DNA of 64,000 nucleotides, taken from assembly GCA_026874595.1 (NCBI GenBank), contig CM049316.1, positions 11,088,839 through 11,152,838 of the forward strand, in the 5' to 3' direction. Under the pieces are notes generated by a model, which was given only the letters and a program-made list of their open reading frames with translations, did no database searches and was not told the origin of the DNA. The DNA is from Sipunculus nudus. Lineage: Eukaryota > Annelida > Sipuncula > Golfingiida > Sipunculidae. Made by a program: the position numbers and the translations under genes. Of the stretch, positions 35,716 through 49,465 are shown one piece after another (positions within the stretch are counted from its first letter, which is position 1; each line of letters starts with the position of its first letter).

Positions 35716-36189
35716 CCGTGATTCAAAAATATTAAATTAAATTTTGTTGTATTAGTATAGATATAGGTTACTATTGGGATATTGTTAATTTATGTATTGT
35801 GGAACACATAAAAATTTATTACCTTTGTGTTTTTGAATAAAAAATGAATAAACTTTATATCAATGGTGACCTAAACATCATTGCACAATATAAGAGGCCT
35901 TAAAGCCTTCGGATTACTGAAAAAGGTCGCAGCCACTACCTACGCTAAAAACAAGACTTTATATGATTTTTGTTTGAAGGTATATAATGATTTAAATTAA
36001 TACACTCTGGAAACTGACAAGCAAGTCAGTGTAAAACACCTCTGCATGGTTGGCGGCAATCAGAAAGAACTTCAGTTGCTCTTCTCAGGAGTTATATGCT
36101 ACCATTAAAACTCAAGACGCAAAAATTGTATTATAATGTAAAAATGTATAAAAACTTATACAACTGAACATTAAAACATATTCTGCTCC
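35716..36189. other. Unassigned AT-rich stretch
   Basis: No gene, repeat or site recognised. Confidence 0.4.
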
Positions 36190-36510
36190 CAAGCCATTGG
36201 TTGTATTGACGGGAGCCTATAGTAATATAATCAGTTTTTCGTCCGTCAGTCTGTCTATCCTACTGTCCGTCCATTTATCTTTCCGTGTGAGTCACGCTCT
36301 TTCGCGAATCATTTAAAAAATGATCAAGATATTTCCGGGAACATTTACCGAAGATTGCCTTGAGAGAATGTGCGCTATCCAAAATCAGACCTTTTGGAAA
36401 TCTGATAATCTGTATGGCAGCTATCTAGGAATTCCTTTCGATTTCGTCAGCATTATCTTCCAACAGATGAGGTTCGTTAATGCTTTTCAGACCCAGTATA
36501 TACAAAAGTT
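36190..36510 (+). repeat. Dispersed repeat, copy 3
   Basis: Shares GGGAGCCTATAGTAATATAA, the CCGTC-rich tract, TTGCCTTGA and GAATGTGCGC words with copies at 17905 and 25020. The 71-codon frame at 36320-36535 is within it and not shared with the other copies. Confidence 0.45.
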
Positions 36511-36959
36511 TATCAGTTGGAATAACTGGACTTAATCAAAGACGTTTAGTGTAGCAACCATCAGTATCCTTGTGACTCGTAAATAGGCCAAATCAGTATG
36601 ACATCTCCCTTTTTCTTTCTCATACTTCGATTTAAATATTCATCCAAGCATTATAATGCATTGGACTAAAATAATGTAACTCGTATTTGAAGAAACTTCT
36701 TAATTATGTATGATTTTTTTTTCATCCTTGGGGAATCAAAATCTAATATGAATAAAAAAAGACAGCGGCTGTCTCATGTAGCTTGTAACCTTTGATATAT
36801 GAGACAAATATGTATCCATGCAGAACGCTTTAACTAGTCTGGATTTAAATTGTTGACATATATATGTGTAGAATTGATGAAGATTTAGTCCATAAGCTGA
36901 AACGCATTGCAATAGTTCATGGGAAATTTCGATTGTTTATGACAGTCCTTAATAATCAG

Positions 36960-39900
36960 TGAAAGTATCACATGGTTTGACCTTCAAGTGTCAAGAACCA
37001 GTAAATATAGTATAATACTGATGCCAGAAGAAATGCCAGAAGAAATTAATCAGCGTCTGCATGGTCCCACAAACACTCTCGCTGTATAAATTGGAAAACA
37101 AGAGTCGTATATCTGATACACTAGCTGTATGATTCTTACATTAATTGCTTACTCTTCTAACCTGGATAAGGGAGTCATGGTTAAAATAAGCACATAACAC
37201 CATGCAAACAGAGCCTCAGTTCTTAAAAATTCAATTTGGATTGCATGGAATCTTCTGGACTAGGTTCTTTGTGAACCAATATATGTTAATTTAAATTAAA
37301 TCACAACAAACGCAACGTACCAAAAACTCCTTTAACCAACTGATAAAAATCAAAGTTATTATCAAAGGGACGACCTTTCAAGCTATCTGAATGTGTCATT
37401 TATCATTTTGGCCTGACCTTTCATGTTCAGGCACGCTGTCATTTCTAATTGAGAACTAAAAAAATAAAGGCAGAAGATTATCTTTATTTTGGTGTTGCGG
37501 CATGTTGAACTTATTATGAAAGTCATGTTCTGGTTATATCGCCCATAAAAGCCTTCAGTTCACTTATCTATACTGTTTTTCGGCTGTTTGGCGTGTAGGA
37601 AAAGACGTTTTACCATTGTAAGAGATCGGTAGAATCTAATACATGGCATTATCACGTGGTGCGAGGAAAACGACTTATGTTAAAACAGTGTTAAACTAAA
37701 ACTGGCTAACATACAATTACGGTTGATCCACAGCCATTACGGAACAACTGAAGGTGAGTTTCAACAGAAAAACAACCTTAGAGATAAATTCAACACATTA
37801 ACTTAAACCCTGTTCGCCGATTTATGTAAACTTTTAATCAAAATGTTCTCTATTGATTACATGGGTCAAATATAAAACATTTCATATATCCCAGTGTCTT
37901 CGCACACGAGGCACTATATCATAGCGAGACGGAAGATGTTGCCAGATATTTAAGAAATCAAAAGATATCAAAGCTAGGAAAAGAGTAAAAAAATCCAAGA
38001 ATAAGCCACGTATCAAGGGTCATTAATGCATGCAGAATCACGCTTTATTAGACGTTATCTGACATCATCTGTGTCGGCAAAAGCATGCGGGCTCGAGATG
38101 TCTGTTAAAAGCTTGAAGCAAGCTATAACCGATATCACTTGCTGAAGGATGAATTAAGCAATACGCTTCAATACTCAACATTTTTTCGCTCTTTCTTCTG
38201 CACCTTCAATTTGGTTTCTTTGATAAAAGGAACTTAAAGAGTTTCACTTTTGCAGGAGGATGTTCATCCTATAGAATATTGGTTAATCATAAGGAACGCT
38301 AAACGCAACAGCTGATATTTTCAGACACATTTTTTTAAAACCTTTTAACTTCAATAATCCATAGCTTCATCTTCTATGTGATGCCAATAAGGTGTATTTA
38401 CTTTTATCTAAAAATATATACCTATCATTCATTCCAGATGTCCAAGAGTAATCAAAAACATGCATTCACAAATACTACCTGACAAAAACAATCATCATTT
38501 ACAAATCATCTTAAACTGCACAACGGATTTATAGGTTTTATTATAAGCAATCATTGCCAAAAAGGTGCTTTCCGTTGAATACCAAAATACCGGTCAGTCC
38601 GATATTTATTGTTTCATGGAGATATCCTGGCGAATAATGAAATTACTGCAAGTTCTGAATATGATTTAGTCTTATTTTAAGAACATATTTTCACGCACTT
38701 TGCAAACTACACACAATTTTACTCATTACTGGCACAACTTGTACAGCTGTCTTAAGAAATACCCGGGGTAAAAGTTTACCTTATTAACACACACATACAT
38801 ATACATATACGAAAAAGACGGGATCTATAAGACTTTACAAAATATGTCAATTGTTTTTATAAAATAAAACTGAATATTAATATGCCGCCTCTCTATTGTA
38901 CAAAGTACTTTAAGGAACTCTCTACCTCGTGAAAACAGCAATACACACGTCTTTGCTAAGGCCGGTGCAGTATGAGTAAGCAGTAACCCACAAGGGATGT
39001 CTCAAAAGACACTGAGAAATGTGCGTGGCCAACCAGTACTGCACGGGGTTATTGTAGGAAGAGTTAAGGATAGCGTGGTAAAGTGATATATTTTTATACC
39101 GTTTCTCTCTGTTCTCGGAGGCCATGCCTGTCTGGCGGCTGAACCTGTATTTTCGATACAAACATTTACTCATTCCAGACCATCTGAGGTGAATTCTCTT
39201 ATAAAGCAGCCCCTGTACAAAACACGCATACCCAACGAGTTTTTGAATTTTACTACAATTGCTGTGTCTTCGCAGTTCGCTTGTTCTGTTCTGGCTGGAA
39301 ATAGACTGAACTTTTGTTTTTTATCGACTGGATCAGTTTAACTGCTCATCATGTTTAGTTGTTTTACACTTTCTATCATGATCAACATCAATATATCGAT
39401 TCCATGCTTAAAACCGGTCGAGGAACTAGAAACAAAATGCACGTTTACACATTATTGTTACACGTGTATATGAGAAAATGGTGCGACGTTTTTATCTTAT
39501 CCAACTTATTAGCACTATTGACTCGCATTGTGTGCTTTGGACTACTTTGTGCAAACGGTCATTTTATTCCTATCAAAGTAAAGGAAATCAGAGAAGTAAA
39601 ATTGATTTGGAAGTCATAACCTTTACTTCCACTAAGCTCCATGCGTATGTTGATATGATTGGATGTCGTATGGAGATAAAGCTTCACGCTTCACATCTAG
39701 CTGATCTAGATTTTTACAGTCGGTCCCGCAAAGGGTGAGCGCTCTGCAGGCTTAACAGAAAACATGCCAACGGCCGTGTTTAACTCACAAACGAATGCGT
39801 TTTACGGGGGTTCATCGGTGGTATGGACCCGGAATGAAGACTATGCATAACCTGGGCTCACAAGTGCAGTAGTCACCAGATCCGGTTAACACCAGGATGT

Positions 39901-40080
39901 AAATTGAGAGAGAGCGAATGCACGTACTTAGTTGAGCTAGCATTACAAAATGGAGGCGGGTACCTCCAACAAAATATATAAAACGAAAATAAGTAATTTA
40001 TGCACAACAAAGTTAAAATAAACCGCTGCTGTCTCGTGTTATTTTTAACTAGTAATACATACCTGTCCATGTAGATAAAA
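36960..40080 (+). repeat. Duplicated module E
   Basis: E and F are close relatives. Shared blocks in order: GTCAAGAACCAGTAAATATAG (36988; 40233), TCATTTATCATTTTGGCCTG (37395; about 40612), CTGACCTTTCATG-TCAGGCACGCTG (37413; 40629), GGAGGATGTTCATC (38256; 41814), AACGCAACAGCTGAT (38301), TGGAGATATCCTGGCGAATA (38617), GAAAACAGCAATACACA (38931; about 42414) and GAGGCGGGTACCTC (39953; 43336). CGCAACAGCTGAT and ATATCCTGGCGAAT also link E to A, C and D. No conserved frame. Confidence 0.65.
37021..37046. repeat. 13-bp tandem duplication (ATGCCAGAAGAA)
   Basis: Two adjacent ATGCCAGAAGAA copies with no visible difference; not present at the equivalent point of F (about 40255). Confidence 0.8.
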
Positions 40081-43000
40081 AAACACTCATCGATGCATGA
40101 TTTGATTAGTTGAAAATATCATGCAGAATTGATGAACCATTCCCTGGTATTCTTTGTTACAGTTCCTGGGCTGAAGCGATTTACGCGGCAAATTTTGTGT
40201 TCTACACATGACTACAAATATCTTTAGGTGTCGAGGACCAGTGAATATAGTACCATACTGATAGGAAAGTTATTAATGGGTTGTCTCGTCGATACCTTAC
40301 ACATTCGTGAAGTACAAATTGGTTGACAAGACTGGTATTTCATAAACAATCGGTATATGTATGCTTCTTATGATCATTGTTTTCTCTTCTAGTATTTTAA
40401 AGGGTGTCTAAGATACAATACGCGCAATACAACCGTGAACAAAGATCCTAAAATCTTATTAATTCAATTTGAATTTCGTGGATTTCGGGACTAGTTTATT
40501 TGTGAATCAATATCTGTGAATTCAGTTGAAATCCCAACAGCAGCACCATTACAAAAACTCCACATACCATATGATTAAACCAAAGTTGTCATCAAAGGGA
40601 TGCCTCTGTCATGTATCATTTCGGACTGACCTTTCATGTCCAGGCACGCTGCCATTTCTAATAGAGAACTGTCTCATCATATAATTTTTTGTCTTTCTTC
40701 TCCTCACCAAGATCGTTTGGCTAGTTGATTGTACGAATCAGAGATAACCTGGGTCCTGTTCCACATTCCACATTCCCACCATAGACATGAGCAATCGATC
40801 AATCGCCTGTTAAGTAACGACAGGATGAGCCCTATACAGGACAAGAAATGGATTTAGTCGTCCGTTAATAAATTCAATCCATATAAGTCAAAGGAATAAA
40901 AGCAGATTTTCTTTGTTGTGGTGTTGTGGCAGGTTGTACTAATTGTGAAAGTCATGTTCTGATTATATCGCCTATTAAATACTTTTTTTCGGTTTTTCGG
41001 CTGTTTGGCTTGTAGGATATAGATTTTTACCATAATAAGAGATCGGTAGAATCTGATACATGGGAAAATTGCACGGTGCGACATAAAATCTTTATCTAGA
41101 AACTTAGCTTCATACGAAAACAGGCTGACATTGACATTACGGAACAAATTTAGTTTAGGTCAGTTTCAAAGGATTAATGGCACTGGTTGGTTTAGTTTCA
41201 TCGTGGTTTAAGAAAAAAATATATACTATACAGATACGCGATTGTACATGAAACACGTTAACGTAAGCTTTGTTCTCAATTCAGTGTTATTTTTAATTTA
41301 AAATTATGTCAACTGATCCAAATGAATGGAAATACAGAAAATGTTATATATAGCGATTTCTTTTCATATGACCCGCAAAATGAGAGCGAGACGCTTTGAT
41401 TCAAATGGAAAGAAACAGATGATTTTATTTAACCTAGATTCTTTGCTTAAAAGCCGCTAAATTATAGCCAGGCGAAAGTGTTGCCAGATTTCACAGGAAA
41501 TGAGAAATACATCCAAGAATAAGCCATGTAGTTTTTTAAATATGTATTTCATCATATGAACAAGGCGGGCGGGTCATTAGTGCTTGCAGGTCTTACCACA
41601 AGTCATCTATCATCATAAAAACATTGAGCTAAAATCATGTGTCGGAAAAAGCATGCGATCCCCGATGTTTTGTTAGAAGATAGAAGCTTGTTATAAATAA
41701 CTTTACCTGAATGCAAATGAATTCAGTCAAACGCCTGAATAATCATCATTACCTTGCACCCTAAAGTTAGGTTTATTTTAAGAAAAGGTAACTCGCAAGA
41801 CTTTCAGTGTAAAGGAGGATGTTCATCAAATAAGAAATTTGTTTAATCATAAGAAACGCTACAGCAACAGCTTATAAATGACGTCGTATTCTCAGACATT
41901 TTTTACCCTTGTTTTCTCTTATAAACAATACTTTCATCTTCTATGTGTCTTTATTTGGAGTTGATATTCGACATTCAGCGTTTATTCCAGACGTCCAGGT
42001 TACTTAAAATTCCATACACAAAAACTACTTGACAATTAAAATATTAATAGTTTAATTAAAATGCATAAGCTATTTCAGGCGTTATCATAAGGCTTTCACT
42101 GAACCTGTGAATAACGGCCAGTCCGACTTTGTGTGTTTTAGAGAAGGATATCCCAGCAAATCACGAAGTTCTCAATTGGATTTAATCTATGTTTAGAAAT
42201 CATTTTGTCACGCACTTTGCAAACCACAACCCATTTTGCACATTATTGACACAGATTGTTATCCAGCGTAAAAATCTACATGATCAACGAGCATTTACGA
42301 ATGTGAAAGGATTTGAAAGAAGGGATATTTTTTATATATGTTAATTTTCATTAAAAAAACTTAATATTATATATTTTTATTGTCCAATATACGTAATGAA
42401 ATATTATATTTTGTGAAAATAGCAATACACAAATCCTTGTTAAGTTCGGTGTAATACCAGTAAAATGTTACACAGGAGGGGTGTTCGATACTGAGGTTCA
42501 CTCAGGCGACCAAATGTTGACGTTATTCATATATGTTACACTTTATGAAACAAATATATAAAAAAATGATGAGGTCAAACGCAGCCGAGAGCCATTGTTA
42601 CAGAATAAAAGCCTAATTGACAGTCCATTCGCAGCTTATCTTTGTTATAGGTTTTGTTAAATTTCGATTGCCCTTGACATCTTTCATGCCCTATAGTAAT
42701 AAACAAAAATAACAGGGAGTATATGGCCTTAAGGAGCTGGGGTCATTAAATAATACACATTATTTACGTATTATCATATACGTAATCAATGTGCTTATGC
42801 ATGGCATCGATGACGAGCGGAGCATCACTCGGTTTGAAAAGGCGTCACTCGTTCCTGCAGAGGGTTATTATATAAACTACGAATTCTCAATGGATGTGAA
42901 TCTAATGTGTGGTTACAAATATCCTTCAAACGACGCTCATTTCTTTAATACACTAAATTAAAATGCAGCCATCCCTAATTTAAAGAAAGTAAAATCTTAC

Positions 43001-44100
43001 TGTTATACCGCATAGGAGGTCGGATGTTTTGATTGCAAAGTATTCTGTGTTCCAAGGCGTTTCTGATCTGGTACAATTTCTGTATTCTGGAGATGTCAGT
43101 TCAACTGAAAATATACATACAGTAAGAAATGACATATGCCTTTGGACCGTGTATCTTTGTCTTTTGTTTATCAAAGTTACTAAGGAAAAAAAATCGATAT
43201 CAGATGTTAATTAATTAAGAAAATGGTTTGATCAAGAGGTGGGTCCTATTAGGCTGTTTAAAATTCATTGACACCAACAAAAGCCTCTTCTGCAGATGTA
43301 CATAATACTTAGTTATGCAGGCATTAAAAAATAGAGGCGGTTACCTCGACCAAACCATCTTTCAGATAAAAGAGACTCTTATATTATACCCAAAATATAT
43401 TATTTAGGTGAGGCGTAGGATATTCTTAAGCCATGGGAGCTTCTACACACATACATTGCTTAACAAAGTGTTAAACTTAAAAAACTAATCAATCTGGATT
43501 TGCTCATAGAAAAAAAAAACTAAAAGACATGACAGATGATTTAAGAAATGTTTCAAATTACAAAACCTGAGATATTGTATTACACTGTACCTTGATAATG
43601 GTGGTGCGGCTATAAAAAGTAAGTTACAATGTGAAATTGATTCCTAATTCATTACTATTTTTTAGATGTTTGAAAAAATCTCAACAGGCATCATATCTGA
43701 ATATAAGCACACTCGACACGTCCCAGTTGGATGCAAACGCGTACCAAAGGTTTTAACAAAGCAGATTTAAGTTAAAGTTCTCAGGCCCTTACTATGTCTA
43801 ATTGATTGGAAAGTAATAATTAACAAACTTATTTCTCCTAATTAGACCTTTTCCCTTACTACGGCAGATCAATTTTTATATATATTCGAGCAAACGTGTG
43901 TATGGCTGAGGTTAAACGTTCACCAAAGAAAATATCTCATTCAGGTTTCAGTGCTTATCATAAACCCCATAAACATAATTCTTTCTTTCAATGTCACAAG
44001 ATTGAAAAGAAAATCACGTTTCAATGGACAGTCTGCTGTTCTAAAAACTATTTTCTGAAATATTGGTTTATCATGTTTATGCATTTAATTTTGTACCTTT
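40081..44100 (+). repeat. Duplicated module F
   Basis: It follows E directly and repeats its block order (see E). F also carries CATTCGCAGCTTATCTTTG (about 42626), shared with G and H, and near 44013 AATCACGTTTCAATGGACAG, which nearly recurs at 63946 just beyond H. The edge between E and F is not sharp. The 73-codon frame at 43896-44117 and the 60-odd codon frames at 42980-43214 are not kept between copies. Confidence 0.6.
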
Positions 44101-45269
44101 GTCTGAAAGCAAAATAAAGCCTCTACTCATATTGTACCGCCAAGTACACTATTCCAACGCTGTGTGAGATTTCTTTTCACCTTCTAATTAACGATATCTT
44201 ACTAAAGAAATATATTTCATGGTTTCATAGGAATAAAATCGCTGTTATTCACTATATTATCAGTGGAGCAGGAAAGGGGTTTTCAAAGGTTGAAGTAACG
44301 TCGTATTTTAATATGAGATTCTATTCTGGCATGACAGCAACTTTTCTATCGTACAACTCTTAGGCCAAAAAAAGGTATGGTTCTTAGGCACTTTTTTCAT
44401 AAATCAGTGCAGGCGGGTGATATTTTATTTTTTACCTTTTCTTGTATGTTTTGATAAAAATGTCATTCTCAGGGAAAAGCATGAAAATTACAGATTTGTT
44501 TTCCTTAACAGGTAAAAAACAGGACGTAACAAAGGAAATCTTGTCAAAATTTTATTAGTTTATCTTCTTGAAAGATGAAATTTAAAATTTTTGATGCGGG
44601 GTTTACAAAAATGACGCGGGCGGTGCCTGCGAACCATATATTTTTTGCCCTTAGTCCTTTTCTTTAGATTATCTGCTGTTTAATAAAAGTATGAATAATA
44701 ATGTTTATATTTCTTAATGAAATACTTTTGTTCATAGTTTATCATCTTCAAATTTTAAATATAAATATGATCATTATTAAGATATGTGACAGTTTTTGTC
44801 ATTTTGAAAAAAAGATTTAAATTTAAAATTAGTTTTTTAAAATAAATTTTGTTCTGTTAAAATCGAATAAAATTCAGATTAACCACCTTTGACACGAGAT
44901 AATAGGAAATGGAACACATCATGTTGAAAATATTATATATAATAATGATAATAATATATTGTTACTAATTTTTCATTATATAATACTCGCAACTATAGGC
45001 CAATATTCATTTGGTTAAAGCTTATTCCTTTATTCGAAATATATACGCTTTGGGAAGAAGATAAGTGGTGTTAGGCTTCGAACTAACGATAATCTCAATT
45101 TAAGCTTCGACAATTTTCTATAATTATTAATGCGCATTCCTTGGTATACTCAGTATTTTAGATATTTTTTTTCAATAGTTACGGTGGTGTTATGGTGATA
45201 TCTCAATACACGAAATTGTGAGTTTGAATATAGAAGAGTAGTTGTATGTTAAACAAGGATATATCATTT
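44101..45269. other. Unassigned, very AT-rich stretch
   Basis: The densest A/T region of the window (for example 44700-45000), with no frame of interest, no repeat recognised and no clear link to other modules. Confidence 0.5.
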
Positions 45270-45860
45270 AACTGGGAAACGTCAGAAAAAAGTTTTCTGG
45301 CATCGGGCAGGCCCCATTGTGGCCGTTGCCGTGGACTGTATTAATCTAATTCTGGAACTGGAGAAAACAATCTTTTTGATCAGCAGCAATGCTGGCTGTT
45401 CAAATGGACACCTAGGAAAGCCAAGTGTTGGTTTTGTCAATGTAACCCCGACTCTGACAGGAAATGACCCATACGTCAGGGGAAAAATGTACAGCTTTTC
45501 ACTGGAATTATAATCTATTGGTTTCTCCATCATCAACTTATAATGTAAATTTCAAAAGTCAAGCCAATACATGCATTGCCTTCATTTCACAACGGCGGGT
45601 TACCAACGTTTCTACGAAAGAAACTTGACTTTTATATAAAACCAGATTCTCACTTCTTTTACTGGTTTTCTTTCTCACGGAGTGTGACAGAGAAGGGTGT
45701 AATGATTGGCGGTGAGAACCCTTCCAGGCAGCTGCATGGTTCTTGCTATCCTTTTACAGAGACTGGGGATAGTTTGACCTTTTTCCCACTGCGACAGAAA
45801 CCGTTTTCCTGCCCACTTTCTGTGGAATTTCTTTGAAGGTACTATTTATCACCGCCACCT
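45270..45860 (+). repeat. Isolated q-s block (partial module)
   Basis: TTGATCAGCAGCAATGCTGG (about 45377) matches G at 50168 and is related to TTTTATCAGCAGTCC in D. GTTTTCCTGCCCACTTTCTG (about 45803) with GGAATTTC and CACCGCCA matches the TTTCCTGCTCACTCTCC-CATCGTCAACC end of B. Frames at 45319-45513 and 45576-45836 look open but are not open in the sister blocks, so I do not call genes. Confidence 0.6.
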
Positions 45861-46311
45861 TTAATGTATCAGTGCTAAGATTTTGCCGATATTGGATTGA
45901 AAAGTACTGTGACGCACTAAGGTTCCACCACTACAGAAGTGAACTTTGTAAGCGGATCATGCAACGCCGTTATTTTATATTCCAAACCGATCCTGAACAC
46001 CGTCACTTGTGACTGCTATTTTCCCTTTCCTTCATACTACTTTGAAGCATGTCATTAGGTGATTCCCATTGAGGCAAATAGAAATGGCATAAGTATAAAA
46101 AAATTAATAATGGGGCACCGCCGTTTTGTACGCGCAAAATTAGCAATTTCATGTTAAATAGGTAAATTACTCTCTTTGTACATGGAACCAGAACAAATTC
46201 CTCCGTTGCAAATTAGCTCAGACTAGACATTTGGCAGAAGTACAGATAGATAAAAAGCAATGACCTTCTATCTGCATACATAAAGTTTAATGATAATGAT
46301 AAAGTTCCTTG

Positions 46312-46327
46312 ACACACACACACACAC
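46312..46327. repeat. (AC)8 microsatellite
   Basis: Sixteen bases of alternating AC. Confidence 0.9.
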
Positions 46328-47490
46328 GATTTTCTTAATGTAGCTTTAACAAACATTCGACACTTTGTGACTTCGTAAAAATGCTTCGACTTCTTGAAGA
46401 TGTGGGATTTCATATACCGAAGTATGTACGGAAAAATACAAATAAGAAAAACAAATATGCCTCGCCAGACCTATTGAAGTTAACTACAAACATATCGATT
46501 GGACTTAAAATATGGATGTGTTTTTGGTAAACGGTAGACCGGGTAAACAGGCCACTATAAAATATTGCCCGAAACCCGGCCAGGAAAGCTGACTTAAAAT
46601 CTATGTAAACCTCGATCGATACCGCCAGAATACCTGACAGCCACTTTGGTCGAGAATTTAGCTATGTGAGACCTATTGAAGAGAGATGTTCATTACTGTA
46701 TAAACGTAGTCTTATCACCAGATACTTGCCATATATAACGTTCATGATGACAAAGCGGTATATAAAATTGAGTAAAGAGGGAAAGTTGCTGCCTTGAATC
46801 TATTTATCAAGTGGTTCGTCTCATCCTAGGATGCATAAGCTCACCTTCTTATCTGGCTGATCAACATTCATCTGACAGTTTAACTTTTTGTTTTCTTTTT
46901 AAACAATTCTTATGAACCGAGCATCAAGTATTATTTTAACAATAAGTACAACTTCAAGAGGACAAGTCATCGTGACTCATTGCGTTTTAAATAAATAGGC
47001 AATATTTTCTATAAATTGCCAAGTACCTGGGACTCGATGTTTGCTGAATCCAATATGAAGTCAACAATTTCCTTTTTATATTTTTTATTTATACTTCCAT
47101 ACAAGTGTTCACTCATGCAATACAATATAAGTATGTATTTGAATATCTTTGTTATAATCATGAGAAACTTCGATTGTCTATTACAGCTTTCATATATCCT
47201 ACCCATCAACGGAAATATTTCAAGATTGTACCTCTTAATAGTCTGCAACTGGTAATTACTATACAGATGCCATGCTGATGCCTGATGTAATTTATCTCCT
47301 CAGTATCATAAACGCACTCGATCATAAGTAAAGGTATGTGTAAATAAATCGTTGATCTTTCTTGACATTAGATACTTTACTAAGGTTGAGGACGACAGTA
47401 TACCTAAAGAGTGCTGTTAAATTAACTATAAATTTTGCAAACGCTAGATTGCCGTTGATAATACCCTCAAGGAGACCTATATAATATTTA

Positions 47491-47583
47491 AAGCCCTCCT
47501 CCTGGAAAATAGCATATTACAAACCCTCCTCTTGGAAAATAACATATATCAAGCCCTCCTCCGGGAAAAAAGTATTATATTAC
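47491..47583. repeat. 30-bp minisatellite, three units
   Basis: Three units of the AAGCCCTCCTCCTGGAAAAT type start at 47491, 47521 and 47551 with exact 30-bp spacing and a few substitutions each; the third has an extra 3-4 bases. Confidence 0.85.
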
Positions 47584-48299
47584 GAGTCCATTAATGACAT
47601 CAACAGGTTTTAATTAAAACTATACCATCAAGTTCTCAAACTTTAACAAAAAGTACAATAATTTACCATCCTTGTAAAATAGAATCTGAATGTATATATT
47701 TTTAGGCATTGGCCTGATGTTTTAAATGTTAAATATGCTGAAAATTGTTGTTTAAAGCTCCCGCTTATATTATATGCCGAACATTTTATCCAATCCCCGA
47801 AACATGCTTGCAGAGAGGAATAATAACAGCTGAAGAATTAAAAGAAGAAATGAAGCGTATACAGCGTGGCTCTTTATCTAGGACAAACCGATAGATAGCA
47901 AGATACTAGTTTTATCACTCATAACAGATGACAAATTGGAGGTGGTGGTTACTTCTGTTGAAAATCTGTTGATTCTTGATTTTAGAAAATAAAACAAAAT
48001 TATTTTGTAATTTATACACAAAGGGTATATCATAGGATAAATTTTGAATTTCCGAAGGGCAGATGCATGAACGGGCCCTTCAGTAGTTAAAACAACTTCA
48101 CATATTTGATGCTGGGGTCAAATTAAACTATTTAGTCCATATTTTGGTATAAACAACTCATGGTACTAAGGAATGGTTTTGTAAACTTCAAAAGTAATTT
48201 GGGAAACATCTCATTTATCTTGTGTCATAAATTATCATCTTTTTCTCTTTTGTATATATGGTGGTGCCGTGGCTAACATATTGGAGTTCAACTCTGAAA

Positions 48300-49405
48300 T
48301 AGATACAAAAGTCGTATGAATTCAATTTGAGTTGAAGCACCCAATATCTTCAGGACTGGTTAACTTGTGAACAATAGTTTAGAAGTCCAGAGGGAAATTA
48401 CAATAAACAACCCGGCAGGACACAAGCTAGGACTCTGCATACCAAAGGGATAAGATCAAAGCTATTAGCCAAGGTGTCGATTTGTTCACGCTCTCCTGCT
48501 CTGTCATTTATTATTTTGCTCCGACCTTGATTAAAGCGCACTGCCATTTGTAATGACAAACAATCTGATATCAATATTCTTTTCTTATTTCTCTACTCCT
48601 AGATATCTTCATTGGCTGAATGTACGGGAAAATGACATATGGTTCTTTCTGACTCGTAACATAAATATATATCACCGATCAATAAGATTGGAGATTGCGG
48701 TCCGAACTGTTCAAAAGTATGTTTACTTAATTTGTTTCGTCGACTTTTAAGAATATACAGCAAAGTAAGGAAAATAAATAAAAGTGGGGATAAGCTGGAA
48801 AATAAGAAGGTTTTGGCTAGATATTACTGAGACTGATCATTTTGGGTCTCCAATTAAGGAGAACACTTTTGAAAATGACAAAATCGGTAGCAGGCTCTGC
48901 ATATTGCAATTATTTTTATAATAACTAAAAGTGAATTGCCCCCGTGTGTTCAAATAAATTTGCCGGTCAGGCAGGCCCACAGGGGGCGACACAATAAAAA
49001 ATGGTGCTGCACTCTATCACCTTTCGGTTGACACTTTACACTCTTTGTGGATGTAGATCGCCCAACCATCACAAGCTAGCGATCCCAGGCTAGACAAAAG
49101 TGACTTTCAAATCGGTCTATATAGAATGATTTGTTCTAAAGCGCCATATATATATTTACTCACACTCGTCGACCATCAGGACAACGTATGTGTGATAGGA
49201 AAAACACACGCGAACCCAGTTTTCCCTCCTCCACCAATATAAAGCACTTCAGATAGGCAAAACCTAGGGGTTAACTTAGGAATGTGCACCTTGTATAAGC
49301 TGAATATTGGTTATTGATAGAGCTGTGCCACATGGGAATATTAGAAGATCTGCGTATATATTAAAGGACTTTCATACCCGAACATATACAATATATTACG
49401 TGCGG

Positions 49406-49465
<60 letters not shown>

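Larger units (their letters stand above)
45861..48299 (+). other. Weakly module-like stretch between 45860 and G
   Basis: An ACAAATTGGAGGTGGTGGTTAC word near 47930 matches the GAGGCGGTTACCTC block of E and F, so this is probably an eroded module. Other contents are an (AC)8 tract (46312-46327) and a 30-bp minisatellite (47491-47583). The overlapping 79-codon frames on both strands at 47009-47255 have no features. Confidence 0.4.

Noticed and set aside
45319..45836. Two plus-strand frames as exons of one gene
   Set aside because: They lie in the q-s block; the same block is not open in those frames in B, C, D, G or H.
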